Shown here: one piece after another, positions 35,020 to 45,370 of the stretch
Position numbering within the stretch: position 1 is the first letter of the stretch
Layout of the letters: each line of letters starts with the position of its first letter
Assembly: GCA_944380295.1 (NCBI GenBank)
Contig: CALWHE010000001.1
Span: 189,172 to 253,171, forward strand
Length of the DNA stretch: 64,000 bases
Reading direction: 5' to 3'
Source of the DNA: an uncultured Christensenellaceae bacterium
GTDB lineage: Bacteria > Bacillota > Clostridia > Christensenellales > UBA3700
Program-made: the position numbers and the translations under genes
Notes under the pieces: generated by a model
What the model saw: only the letters and a program-made list of their open reading frames with translations
Told to the model about the DNA's origin: nothing
The model's database searches: none

Positions 35020-35478
35020 ATGTCCAAGATAGCGGAAGCGGCGGAACGGGTGGTGCGCCCGATCGTTGAAGCAAACGGGGTGGAATTGGTCGATGTGGAA
35101 TACAAAAAAGTGTTCGGCACGCCCACGCTCACCGTTTATATCGATAAGCCCGGCGGCGTCAGTCTGGATGACTGCGAGCGCGTGCACATGGCGATAGACG
35201 CGCCTTTGGACGAACTCGATCCCACGCAGGGGCAGCCTTATAATCTGAACGTATCTTCTCCCGGCTTGGATCGTCCGCTTAAAACGGCGCGCGACTTCGA
35301 GCGCAAGATAGGGGAAAAGATAGAAGTTTCTCTCTATGCGCCGGTGGACGGTGAAAAAAAGTTTCTCGCCGTGCTTTCCGAGGTGCGGGGAGAGGAGATA
35401 ACCTTAGACGATAACGGTAAAACCGTGACATTACAATTAAAGCAGATTGCGGCGGCAAAGCCGTATATCGAATTTTAG
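35020..35478 (+). CDS. rimP: Ribosome maturation factor RimP
   Basis: 152 residues, needed for 30S subunit maturation. The N-terminal domain (VVRPIVEANGVELVDVEYKK) and the central VSSPGLDRPLKTARDFERKIG stretch are characteristic. AGGAGGAG precedes the ATG. It is the first gene of the conserved rimP-nusA-ylxR-ylxQ-infB-rbfA operon. Confidence 0.96.
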   Translation: MSKIAEAAERVVRPIVEANGVELVDVEYKKVFGTPTLTVYIDKPGGVSLDDCERVHMAIDAPLDELDPTQGQPYNLNVSSPGLDRPLKTARDFERKIGEKIEVSLYAPVDGEKKFLAVLSEVRGEEITLDDNGKTVTLQLKQIAAAKPYIEF

Positions 35479-35487
35479 GAGGATAAA

Positions 35488-36561
35488 ATGACCAACAAGG
35501 ATTTTTTTCTGGCGCTGGATCAGCTGGAAAAGGAAAAGAAGATAAGTAAAGAGCTGTTCATCGAATCGCTTCAAGCGGGCATTTCCGCCGCTTACAAGAA
35601 GGAAACGGGTCTTAACCGCGCCGTTGACATCATGCTCAATCCCGCCAAAAACACCATCAGGATCTTCACATACAAGATAGTGGTGAACGAGGTGGAGGAC
35701 GAAGACAAAGAGATATCTTTGGAAGAAGCGCGCAAAGTCAAACCCATATACAACCTTGGCGATCACTTCATAGAAGAGGAACTTTCTCCCAAGTTGTTCA
35801 CCCGCATCGCCGCGCAGAACGCCAAGCAGATCATCACTCAGCGCCTCACCGACGAGCATAAGAAACTTGTGCTCGACGAGATGAACGAAAAGGAAGGCGA
35901 AATTGTCACCGCCACCATTCGCAGAGTGGAAAACAACAACGTATATGTGGAAATAAGCGGTTCGCAGATGGAAGGCATTATGATGCCCTCCGATCAGATA
36001 CGCGGAGAAAAATACAGCGTCAACGATATCATCAAGGTATATGTCAAGAGCGTGCGCACTTCCACCAAGGGCAATTCCCAGGTGATAGTGTCCCGCGGCT
36101 GCGTGGGCTTTGTCAAGCGCCTGTTCGAGATGGAAGTGCCGGAAGTGAGATCGGGACTTGTGGTCATCAAAAAGATAGTGAGAGAAGCCGGTTACAGGAC
36201 AAAACTGGCTGTCACCTCCGACGATCCCTCGCTCGACAGCGTGGGCAGCTGCATAGGTCAGCGCGGCATGCGTATCAACAGCATAGTGCATGAGTTGGAC
36301 GGAGAAAAGATAGACGTCATCGAGTGGTGCGCCGATCCCAGCGAATTTATCGCCAGGGCACTTTCTCCCGCCAAAGCGATGATGGTGCAGATCAACGAAG
36401 AGGAAAAGCGCGCCACCGCCATCGTGCCCGACGAAAAACTCTCTCTTGCCATAGGCAAAGCCGGACAGAACGTCAGACTGGCTGCCAAGCTCACGGAATG
36501 GAAGATAGACGTCAAACCTTTTTCCGAGATGAGCAACATTGTGGGAGACGTTTTCAACTGA
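35488..36561 (+). CDS. nusA: Transcription termination/antitermination factor NusA
   Basis: 357 residues in the order N-terminal RNA polymerase-binding domain (1-130), S1 domain (about 135-205; EGEIVTATIRRVENNNVYVE), then KH1 and KH2 (about 215-350). VGSCIGQRGMRINSIVHEL marks KH1 and LAIGKAGQNVRLAAKLT marks KH2. The acidic repeats of enterobacterial NusA are absent, as normal in Firmicutes. Confidence 0.97.
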   Translation: MTNKDFFLALDQLEKEKKISKELFIESLQAGISAAYKKETGLNRAVDIMLNPAKNTIRIFTYKIVVNEVEDEDKEISLEEARKVKPIYNLGDHFIEEELSPKLFTRIAAQNAKQIITQRLTDEHKKLVLDEMNEKEGEIVTATIRRVENNNVYVEISGSQMEGIMMPSDQIRGEKYSVNDIIKVYVKSVRTSTKGNSQVIVSRGCVGFVKRLFEMEVPEVRSGLVVIKKIVREAGYRTKLAVTSDDPSLDSVGSCIGQRGMRINSIVHELDGEKIDVIEWCADPSEFIARALSPAKAMMVQINEEEKRATAIVPDEKLSLAIGKAGQNVRLAAKLTEWKIDVKPFSEMSNIVGDVFN

Positions 36562-36562
36562 C

Positions 36563-36829
36563 ATGAAAAAACCTATCCTCAGAACTTGCATAGCGTGCAG
36601 GCAGGCAAAGGAAAAGCGCGAGATGCTGCGCGTTGTCCGCGATAAAGAGGGCAACATAAAATTGGACTTTACCGGCAAAGCTTCCGGCAGAGGCGCATAT
36701 ATCTGCAACGATCCCGCCTGTATCGAAAAATGCGTGAAGAACAAGCTCATCGGCAGGGCGCTCGACGCGCAGGTTTCCGACGAGGTATACGCATATATTG
36801 CGGAGGAATATGCAAAGTCGAAAAATTGA
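36563..36829 (+). CDS. ylxR: YlxR-family RNA-binding protein
   Basis: 88 residues with the family motif RTCIACRQAKEKREMLRVV and SGRGAYICNDPACIEKC. YlxR proteins bind nucleic acid and in some species modulate RNase P or transcription; the role here is unproven. ATG 36563 follows the nusA stop by one base. The end overlaps ylxQ by 20 bases. Confidence 0.93.
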   Translation: MKKPILRTCIACRQAKEKREMLRVVRDKEGNIKLDFTGKASGRGAYICNDPACIEKCVKNKLIGRALDAQVSDEVYAYIAEEYAKSKN

Positions 36830-37133
36830 CTCATACATCGGGTTTGCGCTCAGGGCGGGCGAGGTGATATTCGGACTTGACGCTCTCTTGGCAGCAAAAA
36901 AAACGCCTTTTTTGGTGCTGTTCGACGCCGGAACGGGTGAAGCGGGCAAGCGCAAACTCAAAAACTTTGCCGCCGGACGCGGACTGAGGACGATAGAATG
37001 CAAAAGCGGCTACATCGCGTCTGCCGTGCACAGGGATAACGTCAAGATAATTTCTCTCACGGGAAAGAGTTTGGCGGACGCCATCTTGAATTGCGACGAA
37101 TCGGGTATAATAACGGAGGTAGAAAGTGAGTAA
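36810..37133 (+). CDS. ylxQ: YlxQ, L7Ae/L30e-like RNA-binding protein
   Basis: 107 residues of the L7Ae fold (SYIGFALRAGEVIFGLDALL, TPFLVLFDAGTGEAGKRKL). Homologues bind kink-turn RNAs. GGAGG just before ATG 36810 lies inside ylxR, and the start overlaps ylxR by 20 bases while its end overlaps infB by 8, so translation is probably coupled throughout this operon. Confidence 0.9.
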   Translation: MQSRKIDSYIGFALRAGEVIFGLDALLAAKKTPFLVLFDAGTGEAGKRKLKNFAAGRGLRTIECKSGYIASAVHRDNVKIISLTGKSLADAILNCDESGIITEVESE

Positions 37134-39672
37134 CGAGAATATTGATTACGGAAAATTGATAAAAGACATAGAAGCCGTGCTTACGGGCAGGGTGCTGCCT
37201 TTTATTCGGGAAATAAAGGAAAAGCGCAGCGGTATTCCCGCGCTCAAAGCGAAGATAAGCGAAAAGATGGACGCTTTCACGCGCAGGGAAGAGGAAGCTG
37301 AGCTGGCGGCAAAAGCCGAGGAGGCAAGGGCAGCAGAGGCGGAAAAAGCCGCCGAAGAGTCTGCGCCCGCTCCGGTTCAGGAAGAAGCCGCGGAAAAGAC
37401 GGCGGAGCATGCCGACGGACAGACGCAGGAAGATAAACAGCCTGCGGAAGAGAAAAAAGCCGCAGCCGTTGAAAACAAGACGGAAACGCGTCCCGCTCCC
37501 GCAGCAGATAAGAAGAGCGAAGCGGCAGATGGGAATCGCTCCAAAACGTATATCAATCCGGAATTTTTGGCGGCGGACAGAAAACGCCGCGAAGCTCCGG
37601 CGGGCGAACGCAGATTCCCGCCGCGCGACGGCGCCAGACCCGGCGCGGACAGACGCCCGCCCGTGGGAAGAGGTCCGTTGGTGGCGCCTCCGCCCGCGCC
37701 CGCGCCTTCAAGGACTGCGGATAAAAAGAAAAAACCGGGCTTTGCGCAAAAAGACGAACAGAAAAAGGCGCTTTCCAAGCGCGATCTGCTCAAAAAAGGG
37801 TATGTTTACGAGGATTCCGCCGATGAAGACGGCGATGTGAGATACAAAAAACAGCGCAAGGCTCAACGCGAAAGCGAAGCGCACTTAGCCGCAAAAATAG
37901 ATCATGCGGAAGTGAATACGGATATCATACCCATCAAAGTATTCAGCGAAAAGATAGGCAAAAGCGCGGCGGAGATCGTCAAAAAATTGTTCGACATGGG
38001 CAAGATGTGCACCATCAACGATTCCATCGATTTCGAAACCGCCGAACTTATCGCCATTGATTACGACATCACGCTCACTTATGTGCCCGACGTGACTGCG
38101 GAAGACAAATTGCGTGAACTTGCCGAGGAAGAAAAGCAGAACGCGAATCTGCAGCCCCGTCCTCCGGTGGTGGCGATCATGGGTCACGTCGACCACGGCA
38201 AGACTTCGCTGCTCGACTATATCCGCAAGACCAACGTGGTCAAAGGCGAGGCGGGCGGCATTACGCAGCACATCGGCGCTTACACCATAGAACTTGACGG
38301 CAAGCCGATCACCTTCCTTGACACTCCCGGTCACGAAGCGTTCACGGCAATGCGTATGCGCGGCGCCAAAGTCACGGATATCGCCATCATCGTGGTGGCG
38401 GCGGACGACGGCATCATGCCGCAGACGGTGGAAGCCATCAACCACGCCAAAAACGCCGGCGTGCAGATAGTGGTGGCGGTGAACAAGATAGACAAGCCGG
38501 GTGCGAATATCGACAAGATAAAAACGCAGCTGGGCAATTACGACCTGGTCCCGGAAGAATGGGGCGGCGACGTTTATGTGTGCCCGGTCAGTGCAAAATT
38601 GGGCACGGGTGTGCACGAATTGCTCGAATGCGTGTTGCTGGTGGCAGATGTTCTGGAACTGAAAGCTGATAAAGACGGCATGGCGAGCGGCTCCATCATA
38701 GAAGCCAGGCTCGATAAAGGTCTGGGACCCGTGGCAACCGTGCTCGTGCAGAACGGCACTTTGCATGTTTCCGATTATGTGGTGGCAGGCACCTGCGTGG
38801 GCAGGATCAGAGCCATGACGGACTTCAACGGCAAGCGCGTAAAAGAAGCCGGACCTTCCTATGCGGTGCAGGTGCAGGGCTTTACCAGCGTTCCCAATGC
38901 CGGCGACAATATGGTGGCGGTGAAAGATTCCAACCTGGCAAAACAGGTGGCGGAAGAGAGAGCCGCCAAAGAAAAAGCCGCCCAGGCGCTCAAAGCACAA
39001 GGGCAGCGCGGCACTTTGGAAGAGCTGTTCAAAAACAGCGACAATACGGAGATCAAGCGCCTTGCCATGATCATCAAGGGCGACGTGCAAGGTTCTGTGG
39101 AAGCGGTCAAACAGGCAATGCTCAAACTTGGCGAGGAGATGGCGGACAAGAACATAGAGATCCGCATCGTCCACAGCGCGGCAGGCGCCATCAACGAATC
39201 CGACGTCATGCTGGCGGACACTTCCGGCGCGATCCTCATCGGTTTCAATGTGAAGCCGGACGCCAAGGCACGCGCGATGGCGGACAGGACGGGCGTGGAG
39301 ATACGCACTTATTCCGTCATTTACGACGCGATAGACGAAGTGACCAACATCCTGAACGGCATGGTCGAACCCATCTATGAAGAAGAGATCATCGGTCACG
39401 CGGAAGTGCGTGAAGTGTTCAAGATAACCGGTGTGGGCAACATTGCGGGCTGCTATGTCACGGACGGCAAATTGCAGCGCGGCTGCAAGATCAGGCTGGT
39501 GCGCGACAACATCATCATCTATAACGGTGTGCTCAACTCTCTGAAAAGAGAAAAAGACGACGCCAAAGAGGTGGCGCACGGCTATGAATGCGGCGTTGGT
39601 CTGCAAAAGTGGGGCGACATCAAGAAGGGCGATACCATAGAAGCCTATATACTCAATCAGGTGAACGCATGA
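37126..39672 (+). CDS. infB: Translation initiation factor IF-2
   Basis: 848 residues starting with GTG. The N-terminal 250 residues are a low-complexity Ala/Glu/Pro/Arg-rich linker, usual for IF-2. The G domain starts about residue 345 with G1 [11 protein letters not shown], then G3 DTPGHEAF and G4 NKIDKPGA. Domains II-IV follow, ending with the fMet-tRNA-binding C2 domain ([22 protein letters not shown]). The start overlaps ylxQ by 8 bases and the stop overlaps rbfA. Confidence 0.98.
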   Translation: MSNENIDYGKLIKDIEAVLTGRVLPFIREIKEKRSGIPALKAKISEKMDAFTRREEEAELAAKAEEARAAEAEKAAEESAPAPVQEEAAEKTAEHADGQTQEDKQPAEEKKAAAVENKTETRPAPAADKKSEAADGNRSKTYINPEFLAADRKRREAPAGERRFPPRDGARPGADRRPPVGRGPLVAPPPAPAPSRTADKKKKPGFAQKDEQKKALSKRDLLKKGYVYEDSADEDGDVRYKKQRKAQRESEAHLAAKIDHAEVNTDIIPIKVFSEKIGKSAAEIVKKLFDMGKMCTINDSIDFETAELIAIDYDITLTYVPDVTAEDKLRELAEEEKQNANLQPRPPVVAIMGHVDHGKTSLLDYIRKTNVVKGEAGGITQHIGAYTIELDGKPITFLDTPGHEAFTAMRMRGAKVTDIAIIVVAADDGIMPQTVEAINHAKNAGVQIVVAVNKIDKPGANIDKIKTQLGNYDLVPEEWGGDVYVCPVSAKLGTGVHELLECVLLVADVLELKADKDGMASGSIIEARLDKGLGPVATVLVQNGTLHVSDYVVAGTCVGRIRAMTDFNGKRVKEAGPSYAVQVQGFTSVPNAGDNMVAVKDSNLAKQVAEERAAKEKAAQALKAQGQRGTLEELFKNSDNTEIKRLAMIIKGDVQGSVEAVKQAMLKLGEEMADKNIEIRIVHSAAGAINESDVMLADTSGAILIGFNVKPDAKARAMADRTGVEIRTYSVIYDAIDEVTNILNGMVEPIYEEEIIGHAEVREVFKITGVGNIAGCYVTDGKLQRGCKIRLVRDNIIIYNGVLNSLKREKDDAKEVAHGYECGVGLQKWGDIKKGDTIEAYILNQVNA

Positions 39673-40004
39673 ACAAGACGGAAAGGATACAGTCCGAAAT
39701 AATGAAGCGGCTTTCCGTGCTGATCAAAGACAGCGTGCGCGATCCGCGCGTGACCGGTTGCATCATCGGCATAACGGACGTAAACGTGGATCCGGAGCTT
39801 TCCAGAGCGTTGGTGAACGTGAGCGTTTACGGCGGCAACGGAGAACAGGCGGTGGAGGGGCTAAACCACTCCGCCGGCTTTCTGCGCGCGCGCTTAAAAG
39901 AGCTGATGGAGATACGCACCATGCCGGCGCTCAAATTCGTCTTGGACAGGGGCGCGGAATACACGGCGGAAATAGAGGAGCTGCTCAGGAAGATAAAGCA
40001 ATGA
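39669..40004 (+). CDS. rbfA: Ribosome-binding factor A
   Basis: 111 residues; a KH-like protein that binds immature 30S subunits. Family features include RIQSEIMKRLSVLIKDSVRDPRV and the C-terminal RTMPALKFVLDRGAEY. The ATG at 39669 overlaps the infB stop (ATGA) and the stop overlaps nrnA the same way. Confidence 0.96.
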   Translation: MNKTERIQSEIMKRLSVLIKDSVRDPRVTGCIIGITDVNVDPELSRALVNVSVYGGNGEQAVEGLNHSAGFLRARLKELMEIRTMPALKFVLDRGAEYTAEIEELLRKIKQ

Positions 40005-40969
40005 TCTGTGACGCAAAAAAAATATGCGCGCTCATCGGCCGCGCGCAAAAAATCGCGATCGTATGCCACGCCAACCCCGACGGAGATACTCTCGGTTCGG
40101 GGCTCGCTCTATTTCGCACTCTTAGGGCGCTTTGCAAAGATGTGAGTATCTTTTGCTCGGACGCGCCGGCAGGCAAATTGACGGCATTGAACGGAGCGGA
40201 GCTTGTGCGCACCGACGTGCCCAAAGAGGCGTTCGATCTCGCCGTGGCGGTAGATTGTTCTGACATCAATCTGCTTTTCAGGCATGCCAACCTCGTCAGG
40301 CACGCGCGCACGAGCGTCTGCGTGGATCACCACGTCAGCAATAACGATTATGCGGACTTCACATACGTCGAACGCGGCGTTGCCGCCGCGGCGCAGCCGA
40401 TATACAAGCTCATTCGCCTGCTTTTGCCGGGGCAGAAGTTGGACATGCAAACCGCCGAACTGCTTTATACTGCCTTGGTGACGGACAGCGGCGCCTTTGC
40501 CTTTTCTTCCGTGACGGGAGAAACCATGCGCATTGCCGCCGATCTGCTCGACGCGGGCGTGCGCGGCGATAAGATAATCGAGTTTTTCATGCACGACGTC
40601 ACCATGCCCGTGTTCAAACTCAAAACGCGCGTGCTCGCCGGAGCGGAATTTTTCGCAGACGGTGAGATAGGCGTGATAACTTTCCGCCAAGAAGATTTCG
40701 ACGCCACGGACACTTCCGTTGCCGATACCACGGGCGTCATAAATTCCGTGCGCGAAATAGAAGGCGTGCACATTGCCGTGGCGTTGACGGAAGCGGGCAG
40801 AGAAGAATTCAAAGTGAGCATTCGCAGCAACGAACACGCTTGCGCCAACCGCATTGCGGCGGTGTTTGGCGGTGGCGGACACGACCGCGCCGCAGGGTGC
40901 AGAGTGTTCGGCATATATGAAGACGTAAAGGAAAGGGTGCTCAAAGCATGCCGGGATCATCTGGAATAA
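40001..40969 (+). CDS. nrnA: NrnA-type DHH/DHHA1 phosphoesterase
   Basis: 322 residues. The DHH domain contains the metal-binding CHANPDGDTLGSG, VDCSD and DHHVSN motifs, and the DHHA1 domain ends with FGGGGHDRAAGCR. Such enzymes degrade short oligoribonucleotides and pAp or cyclic dinucleotide products. It sits between rbfA and truB, its standard place in Firmicutes, with overlaps on both sides. Confidence 0.94.
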   Translation: MICDAKKICALIGRAQKIAIVCHANPDGDTLGSGLALFRTLRALCKDVSIFCSDAPAGKLTALNGAELVRTDVPKEAFDLAVAVDCSDINLLFRHANLVRHARTSVCVDHHVSNNDYADFTYVERGVAAAAQPIYKLIRLLLPGQKLDMQTAELLYTALVTDSGAFAFSSVTGETMRIAADLLDAGVRGDKIIEFFMHDVTMPVFKLKTRVLAGAEFFADGEIGVITFRQEDFDATDTSVADTTGVINSVREIEGVHIAVALTEAGREEFKVSIRSNEHACANRIAAVFGGGGHDRAAGCRVFGIYEDVKERVLKACRDHLE

Positions 40970-41859
40970 ACGGGTTCTTTTGCATAAATAAGCCCGCCGG
41001 CTGGACGTCCGCCGATGTGGTGGCGGTGTTGCGCGGCGCGCTTTGCAAAGCCACCGGAGAAAAGGTGAAAGTGGGGCACATGGGCACGCTGGACCCGATG
41101 GCGTCCGGCGTTTTGGTGGTGGCGGCAGGCAAAGCCACGCGCCTGTTCAACATTTTGACCGATAAGAAAAAGGGATATGTCTGCTCCATGAAATTCGGAG
41201 CGGAAACGGATACTTTGGACGCGGAAGGAACAGAGGTGGCGCAGACCGGCGCTTTGCCGCGAGTCGATGAGCTGATCTCCGCCATGCGCGGTTTTATCGG
41301 CGACATATATCAGCTGCCGCCCGCGTTCAGCGCCAAAAGCGTGAACGGCGTCAAAGCATACAAACTTGCCCGCGCGGGACGGGAAGTGACTCTGAAAGAG
41401 GCGCTTGTGCACATATATGCAATAAAATTGCTCAAAGTCAACGGGAGTGAGAAGTTTTTGCCGCAAGATGAGGCAAGGGAGATAGACTTTTGCGTGGATT
41501 GCGGAAGCGGCACGTATATCCGCTCTTTGTGCAGAGATATTGCGCGCAAATGCAATTCTTTGGGCACGATGACCGCGCTTGAAAGGATATACAGCGGCAA
41601 CTTCCGCCTGGAACACGCCGCGGATATAGACAGCGTCCGTGCAAATGCGCTTGATTTTCTTATCCCCCTTAAAAAGGCGCTGGAAGGAATGTTCCCCGTG
41701 GTGGAATTGGGGCGTGATTTGCGGAAAAAATTCACCAACGGCGTTGCCGTTCCCACACAGGCGGAGGGGGACGTCCTGGTGACGATAGAAGGCAAAGAAT
41801 ATGCCCTGGCGCGCTGCGCCGAGGGAAAAATGAAGGCTTATATCAACTTATGGGTGTGA
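40948..41859 (+). CDS. truB: tRNA pseudouridine-55 synthase TruB
   Basis: Makes the universal pseudouridine of the tRNA T-loop. The 303 residues contain FFCINKPAGWTSADVV, the catalytic-aspartate motif GHMGTLDPMASGVLVV and YQLPPAFSAKSVNGVKAYKLAR, and the SGTYIRSLCRDIA block. The ATG overlaps nrnA by 22 bases and the gene overlaps ribF by 10. Confidence 0.97.
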   Translation: MPGSSGINGFFCINKPAGWTSADVVAVLRGALCKATGEKVKVGHMGTLDPMASGVLVVAAGKATRLFNILTDKKKGYVCSMKFGAETDTLDAEGTEVAQTGALPRVDELISAMRGFIGDIYQLPPAFSAKSVNGVKAYKLARAGREVTLKEALVHIYAIKLLKVNGSEKFLPQDEAREIDFCVDCGSGTYIRSLCRDIARKCNSLGTMTALERIYSGNFRLEHAADIDSVRANALDFLIPLKKALEGMFPVVELGRDLRKKFTNGVAVPTQAEGDVLVTIEGKEYALARCAEGKMKAYINLWV

Positions 41860-42782
41860 AAAAGTATTATTACGATAGCGGTTGTCCCGAACCCGTGGTG
41901 CTCTGCCTCGGATTTTTCGATTGTCTGCACAACGGGCACTTCCGTCTGTTGGAGCGGGCGCAAGAGATGGCATGTGCTTGCGGCGCGCAGGCGGCACTCT
42001 TCACGTTCGACAACGATCCCGCCGCTCTGCTTAAAGGAGAAAGCGAGGAGATATTCACGCTGAGAGAACGCTTATACCGTATGGACGAATTGGGAGTGCA
42101 TATCGCACTTATCGCACACGCCGACAGAGCTTTTCTGCAAACGGAGCCGGAGGCGTTTTTGCGCTCGCTCACATCCGGATCCGTGATAAAAGGCTTTGTC
42201 TGCGGAGCCGACCACACTTTCGGAGCCGGCGGCAGGGGGAACGCAGACATGCTGCGCAAGTTTTGCCTTGAAAGAGGGATCCTGTTTGAGAAGATAAACT
42301 TGAAAACGGATGACAACGGGGAAAAGATAGCTTCGCGCAAAATCAGAGAGTTGATAAAAAAAGGCGATATGCGCGCCGTAAATTCACTTCTGCCTTTGCC
42401 TTACATAATAGCGGGCACGGTGGTGCACGGCAGACGCGAGGGGGCGGCAATGGGATTCCCCACCGCCAACATAAATTTGCCCGCGGAAAAACTCAAACCC
42501 GCAGACGGCGTTTATTACACCAATACGGTTTTGGACGGCGTGCGTTATCCCTGTATCACCAATGTGGGGACGCACCCCACGTTTGCGGATTATTCCGTCA
42601 ATGTGGAAACGCATATCATAGGCTTCGACGACTGTCTTTACGGAAGAGAGATCGTTGTGGAATTTATGGACAAAATGCGCGACATCGTTAAATTTGATTC
42701 AAAGGAGGAAATAGCGGCGCAGCTCGCAAAAGACAAAGCTGCCGCCTGCTTGAAGTTTGAAAATGATAAAGTTCGGTCCTAG
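41850..42782 (+). CDS. ribF: Bifunctional riboflavin kinase/FAD synthetase
   Basis: 310 residues. The N-terminal adenylyltransferase domain (CLGFFDCLHNGHFRLLERA) makes FAD; the C-terminal riboflavin kinase domain (VVHGRREGAAMGFPTANI, then TNVGTHPTF) makes FMN. Canonical FDGVHxGH is FDCLHNGH here, a mild variant. The gene follows truB with overlap, as in most bacteria. Confidence 0.95.
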   Translation: MGVKKYYYDSGCPEPVVLCLGFFDCLHNGHFRLLERAQEMACACGAQAALFTFDNDPAALLKGESEEIFTLRERLYRMDELGVHIALIAHADRAFLQTEPEAFLRSLTSGSVIKGFVCGADHTFGAGGRGNADMLRKFCLERGILFEKINLKTDDNGEKIASRKIRELIKKGDMRAVNSLLPLPYIIAGTVVHGRREGAAMGFPTANINLPAEKLKPADGVYYTNTVLDGVRYPCITNVGTHPTFADYSVNVETHIIGFDDCLYGREIVVEFMDKMRDIVKFDSKEEIAAQLAKDKAAACLKFENDKVRS

Positions 42783-43614
42783 CGGCACCTGTGCCGAGTT
42801 TACCTTAGCCGGGCATTCCCACACCGTGGAAGTGCCTGCCTGGCTGAAAGAGCACGACCTTGACTGCTTCGAATATTCCTTCGGCAGAGGAGTGCGAATA
42901 CAAGAGAGCACCGCAAAAGCCATCGGAGCCGAGTTTGCCAAAGAGAATTTGGAAATATCCGTTCATGCGCCATACTTCATCAATTTGGCAACACAGGAAG
43001 AGGAGAAAGCGGAAAACAATCACCGCTACATTTTCGATTCGCTTGCCGCGCTTACGTTTTTCGGCGGAAACAGATGCGTCATCCATCCCGGCTCTCCGCT
43101 CAAAGCGGAGCGGGGCGAGGCAATGGCGCTTTTGCTCAAACGCCTGGAAAAGGTGGCGGAGCTTAAACACGAGTTGGGATATGACGACAAATATCTGTGC
43201 CTGGAAACCATGGGAAAAGCCGCGCAGCTGGGATCTTTGGAAGAGGTGATAAGCATGTGCGCGCTGGACAAAACGTTTATCCCGTGCATCGATTTCGGGC
43301 ATCTCAACGCACGCGAGGGCGGCATTTTTTACACTGACGACGATTATAAGCGGGTAATCGAACGGCTGATGAAAGGCGTGGGTGAAGATAAGTGTCGCAT
43401 CATGCACGTCCATTTTTCCAAGATAGAGTATTCGGCAAAAGGAGAGGTCCGGCATCTCACCTTTGACGACGAAAAATTCGGACCGCCGTTTGAACCGCTC
43501 ATGCGCGTGTTCAAAGAGTTCGATCTGCAGCCCTATATCGTTTGCGAAAGCGCCGGCACGCAGACGCGCGACGCGGCGATGATGAAGAGGTATTATTATG
43601 AGCTTGAACGTTGA
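42763..43614 (+). CDS. Endonuclease IV-like TIM-barrel AP endonuclease
   Basis: 283 residues of the xylose-isomerase-like TIM barrel family. Candidate zinc ligands fall in order: HAPYFINLA, IHPGS, LETMG, DFGHLNA, MHVHFSKI and CESAG, which closely follows endonuclease IV (Nfo). It would cut at abasic sites in DNA repair. ATG 42763 is preferred over TTG 42757, but neither has a good ribosome binding site; the gene overlaps ribF by 20 bases, so coupling is likely. Confidence 0.85.
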   Translation: MIKFGPSGTCAEFTLAGHSHTVEVPAWLKEHDLDCFEYSFGRGVRIQESTAKAIGAEFAKENLEISVHAPYFINLATQEEEKAENNHRYIFDSLAALTFFGGNRCVIHPGSPLKAERGEAMALLLKRLEKVAELKHELGYDDKYLCLETMGKAAQLGSLEEVISMCALDKTFIPCIDFGHLNAREGGIFYTDDDYKRVIERLMKGVGEDKCRIMHVHFSKIEYSAKGEVRHLTFDDEKFGPPFEPLMRVFKEFDLQPYIVCESAGTQTRDAAMMKRYYYELER

Positions 43615-44659
43615 AGAGTGTGCAAAGATAACGGAGCTTGCCGGAACGGACGGCGCGTTGATCGTCACGGAGCCAAACCGCATTTATCTTACCGGATACG
43701 CTTCCACGCAGGCAGCCATTGCGGTGAGAGCGGACGGCGTTTATTATTTTACGGACAAGCGTTATTTGAGTGAGGCAAGAGAAAAGATAGGCGGAGGCTT
43801 TATCGTCAGAGAAGGCGGCGCGGGAGAAGCCGCCGCCATGCTGGCAAGCTGCCGCAGAGTGGGCGTTGAATTCGACCTGCCGCACGGAATGTTCAGGCAG
43901 CTCACCGGAAAAATGAAGAAAACAGGGCTTTTTTCCGCGCATGTGCGCGATATCACGCCTGTATTGAGCAAAATACGTTCGGTGAAAAAGCAGTCGGAAA
44001 CAGACAGTATGCGCAAGGCTCAGGAGGTGACCGACCGCGCTTTTTCCCTCATATTGCCTTATATCAGAGAAGGCGTGACGGAGATAGAACTTGCAGCCCG
44101 CCTGGAATATATCATGCGGAAGCAGGGCGCGGCGCTCGCCTTCGACACGATAATGGCGTTCGGAGAAAATTCCGCCGTGCCGCACGCTCATCGCAGCGAG
44201 AGAGCGCTGCGCCGCGGTGACCTGATAGTGATGGACATGGGAGCGCGCGTGAACGGTTATTGCAGCGACATGACGCGCACCGTGGCGTTCGGGGAAATAT
44301 CTTCCCGCCGCGCGGATATATACGAAAAAGTGCTCACCGCCAATAAAAACGCCATTGCCGAACTTAAAGCCGGCGTCATCGGCGCAGACGTGCAGGAGAG
44401 CGTGAAAAAGTATTTTGCCTCATGCGGCATAGAAAAGAATTTCACGCATTCGCTCGGTCACGGCGTGGGGATAGACATTCACGAAGCGCCGTATTACAAC
44501 AGGGAACCGCTGGCGGCGGGGCAGGTGATAACGGTGGAGCCGGGCGTGTATTTTGACGGCGACTTTGGTATCCGCATAGAAGATATGGTAAAAATTACAC
44601 AAGATGGCGTGGAAAATTTGACAAAATCGGATAAATCCCTTATTATAGTAGGGAAGTAA
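43598..44659 (+). CDS. M24-family Xaa-Pro aminopeptidase
   Basis: 353 residues. An N-terminal creatinase-like domain (about 1-125) is followed by the pita-bread catalytic domain with metal ligands in VMDMGARVNGYCSDMTRT (two Asp), HSLGHGVGIDIHE (His), VEPGVYF (Glu) and IRIEDM (Glu). Cleaves N-terminal residues before proline. It lies just before efp, the usual arrangement, and its 3' end contains the efp promoter. Confidence 0.93.
   Translation: MSLNVEECAKITELAGTDGALIVTEPNRIYLTGYASTQAAIAVRADGVYYFTDKRYLSEAREKIGGGFIVREGGAGEAAAMLASCRRVGVEFDLPHGMFRQLTGKMKKTGLFSAHVRDITPVLSKIRSVKKQSETDSMRKAQEVTDRAFSLILPYIREGVTEIELAARLEYIMRKQGAALAFDTIMAFGENSAVPHAHRSERALRRGDLIVMDMGARVNGYCSDMTRTVAFGEISSRRADIYEKVLTANKNAIAELKAGVIGADVQESVKKYFASCGIEKNFTHSLGHGVGIDIHEAPYYNREPLAAGQVITVEPGVYFDGDFGIRIEDMVKITQDGVENLTKSDKSLIIVGK
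44618..44646 (+). promoter_or_regulatory. SigA-type promoter of efp
   Basis: TTGACA (44618-44623), 17-base spacer, TATTAT (44641-44646), inside the 3' end of the aminopeptidase gene. Confidence 0.8.
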
Positions 44660-44680
44660 ATTGATATTCGGAGGTTTTTT

Positions 44681-45247
44681 ATGGCTGATTTCGTAATGGC
44701 AGGTGATTTCAGAAAGGGCGTTACATTTGAAATGGACGGCAAAGTTTATACCATAGTTGACTTTTTGCACGTTAAGCCCGGCAAGGGCGCCGCGTTTGTG
44801 CGCACCAAGTTGCGCAACGTCATATCCGGCGGCGTGATTGAGCAGACGTTCAACCCCACCGATAAGTTTGCCACCGCTCACATCCAGCGTAAGACTTACA
44901 CTTATTCTTATAACGACGGCGATCTGTTCTATTTCATGGATCCCGAAACGTTCGACATGCTGCCCCTCAACGGCGAAGTGTGCGAAGACGCGCTCAAATT
45001 CGTGCCCGAAAACGGGGAAGTGACCATCAACTTTTATAACGGGACGCCGTTCTCCGTGGAGCCGCCCAACTTTGTGGAACTGCTCATCACGCATTGCGAA
45101 CCGGGCGTAAAGGGCAACACCGCCACCGGCGCTTCCAAACCCGCCACGCTCGAAACCGGCTTTACCCTCAACGTGCCGCTTTTTGTCAACGAAGGCGACA
45201 CCATCAGAGTGGACACCCGCACCGGCTCTTACATGTCCAGGGTCTGA
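44681..45247 (+). CDS. efp: Translation elongation factor P
   Basis: 188 residues; relieves ribosome stalling at polyproline. The modifiable loop reads [15 protein letters not shown], with Lys at the usual tip position, so a B. subtilis-type lysine modification is possible. The signature near residue 150 ([20 protein letters not shown]) is intact. GGAGG precedes the ATG. The gene has its own promoter and terminator. Confidence 0.97.
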   Translation: MADFVMAGDFRKGVTFEMDGKVYTIVDFLHVKPGKGAAFVRTKLRNVISGGVIEQTFNPTDKFATAHIQRKTYTYSYNDGDLFYFMDPETFDMLPLNGEVCEDALKFVPENGEVTINFYNGTPFSVEPPNFVELLITHCEPGVKGNTATGASKPATLETGFTLNVPLFVNEGDTIRVDTRTGSYMSRV

Positions 45248-45268
45248 CATCTTAAACCGTTTGATACG

Positions 45269-45295
45269 ATCCGCCCGCAACGGGCGGATTTTTTC
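45269..45295 (+). terminator. Rho-independent terminator after efp
   Basis: Nine-base stem ATCCGCCCG / CGGGCGGAT with a CAA loop, then a T run. Confidence 0.93.
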
Positions 45296-45370
45296 TGCCG
45301 AAAAGCCTCAGCGACAAGTGCAACTTTTGCCGTTTGTCAACATTGACCGCGCACCGGCATAGTTTTGATT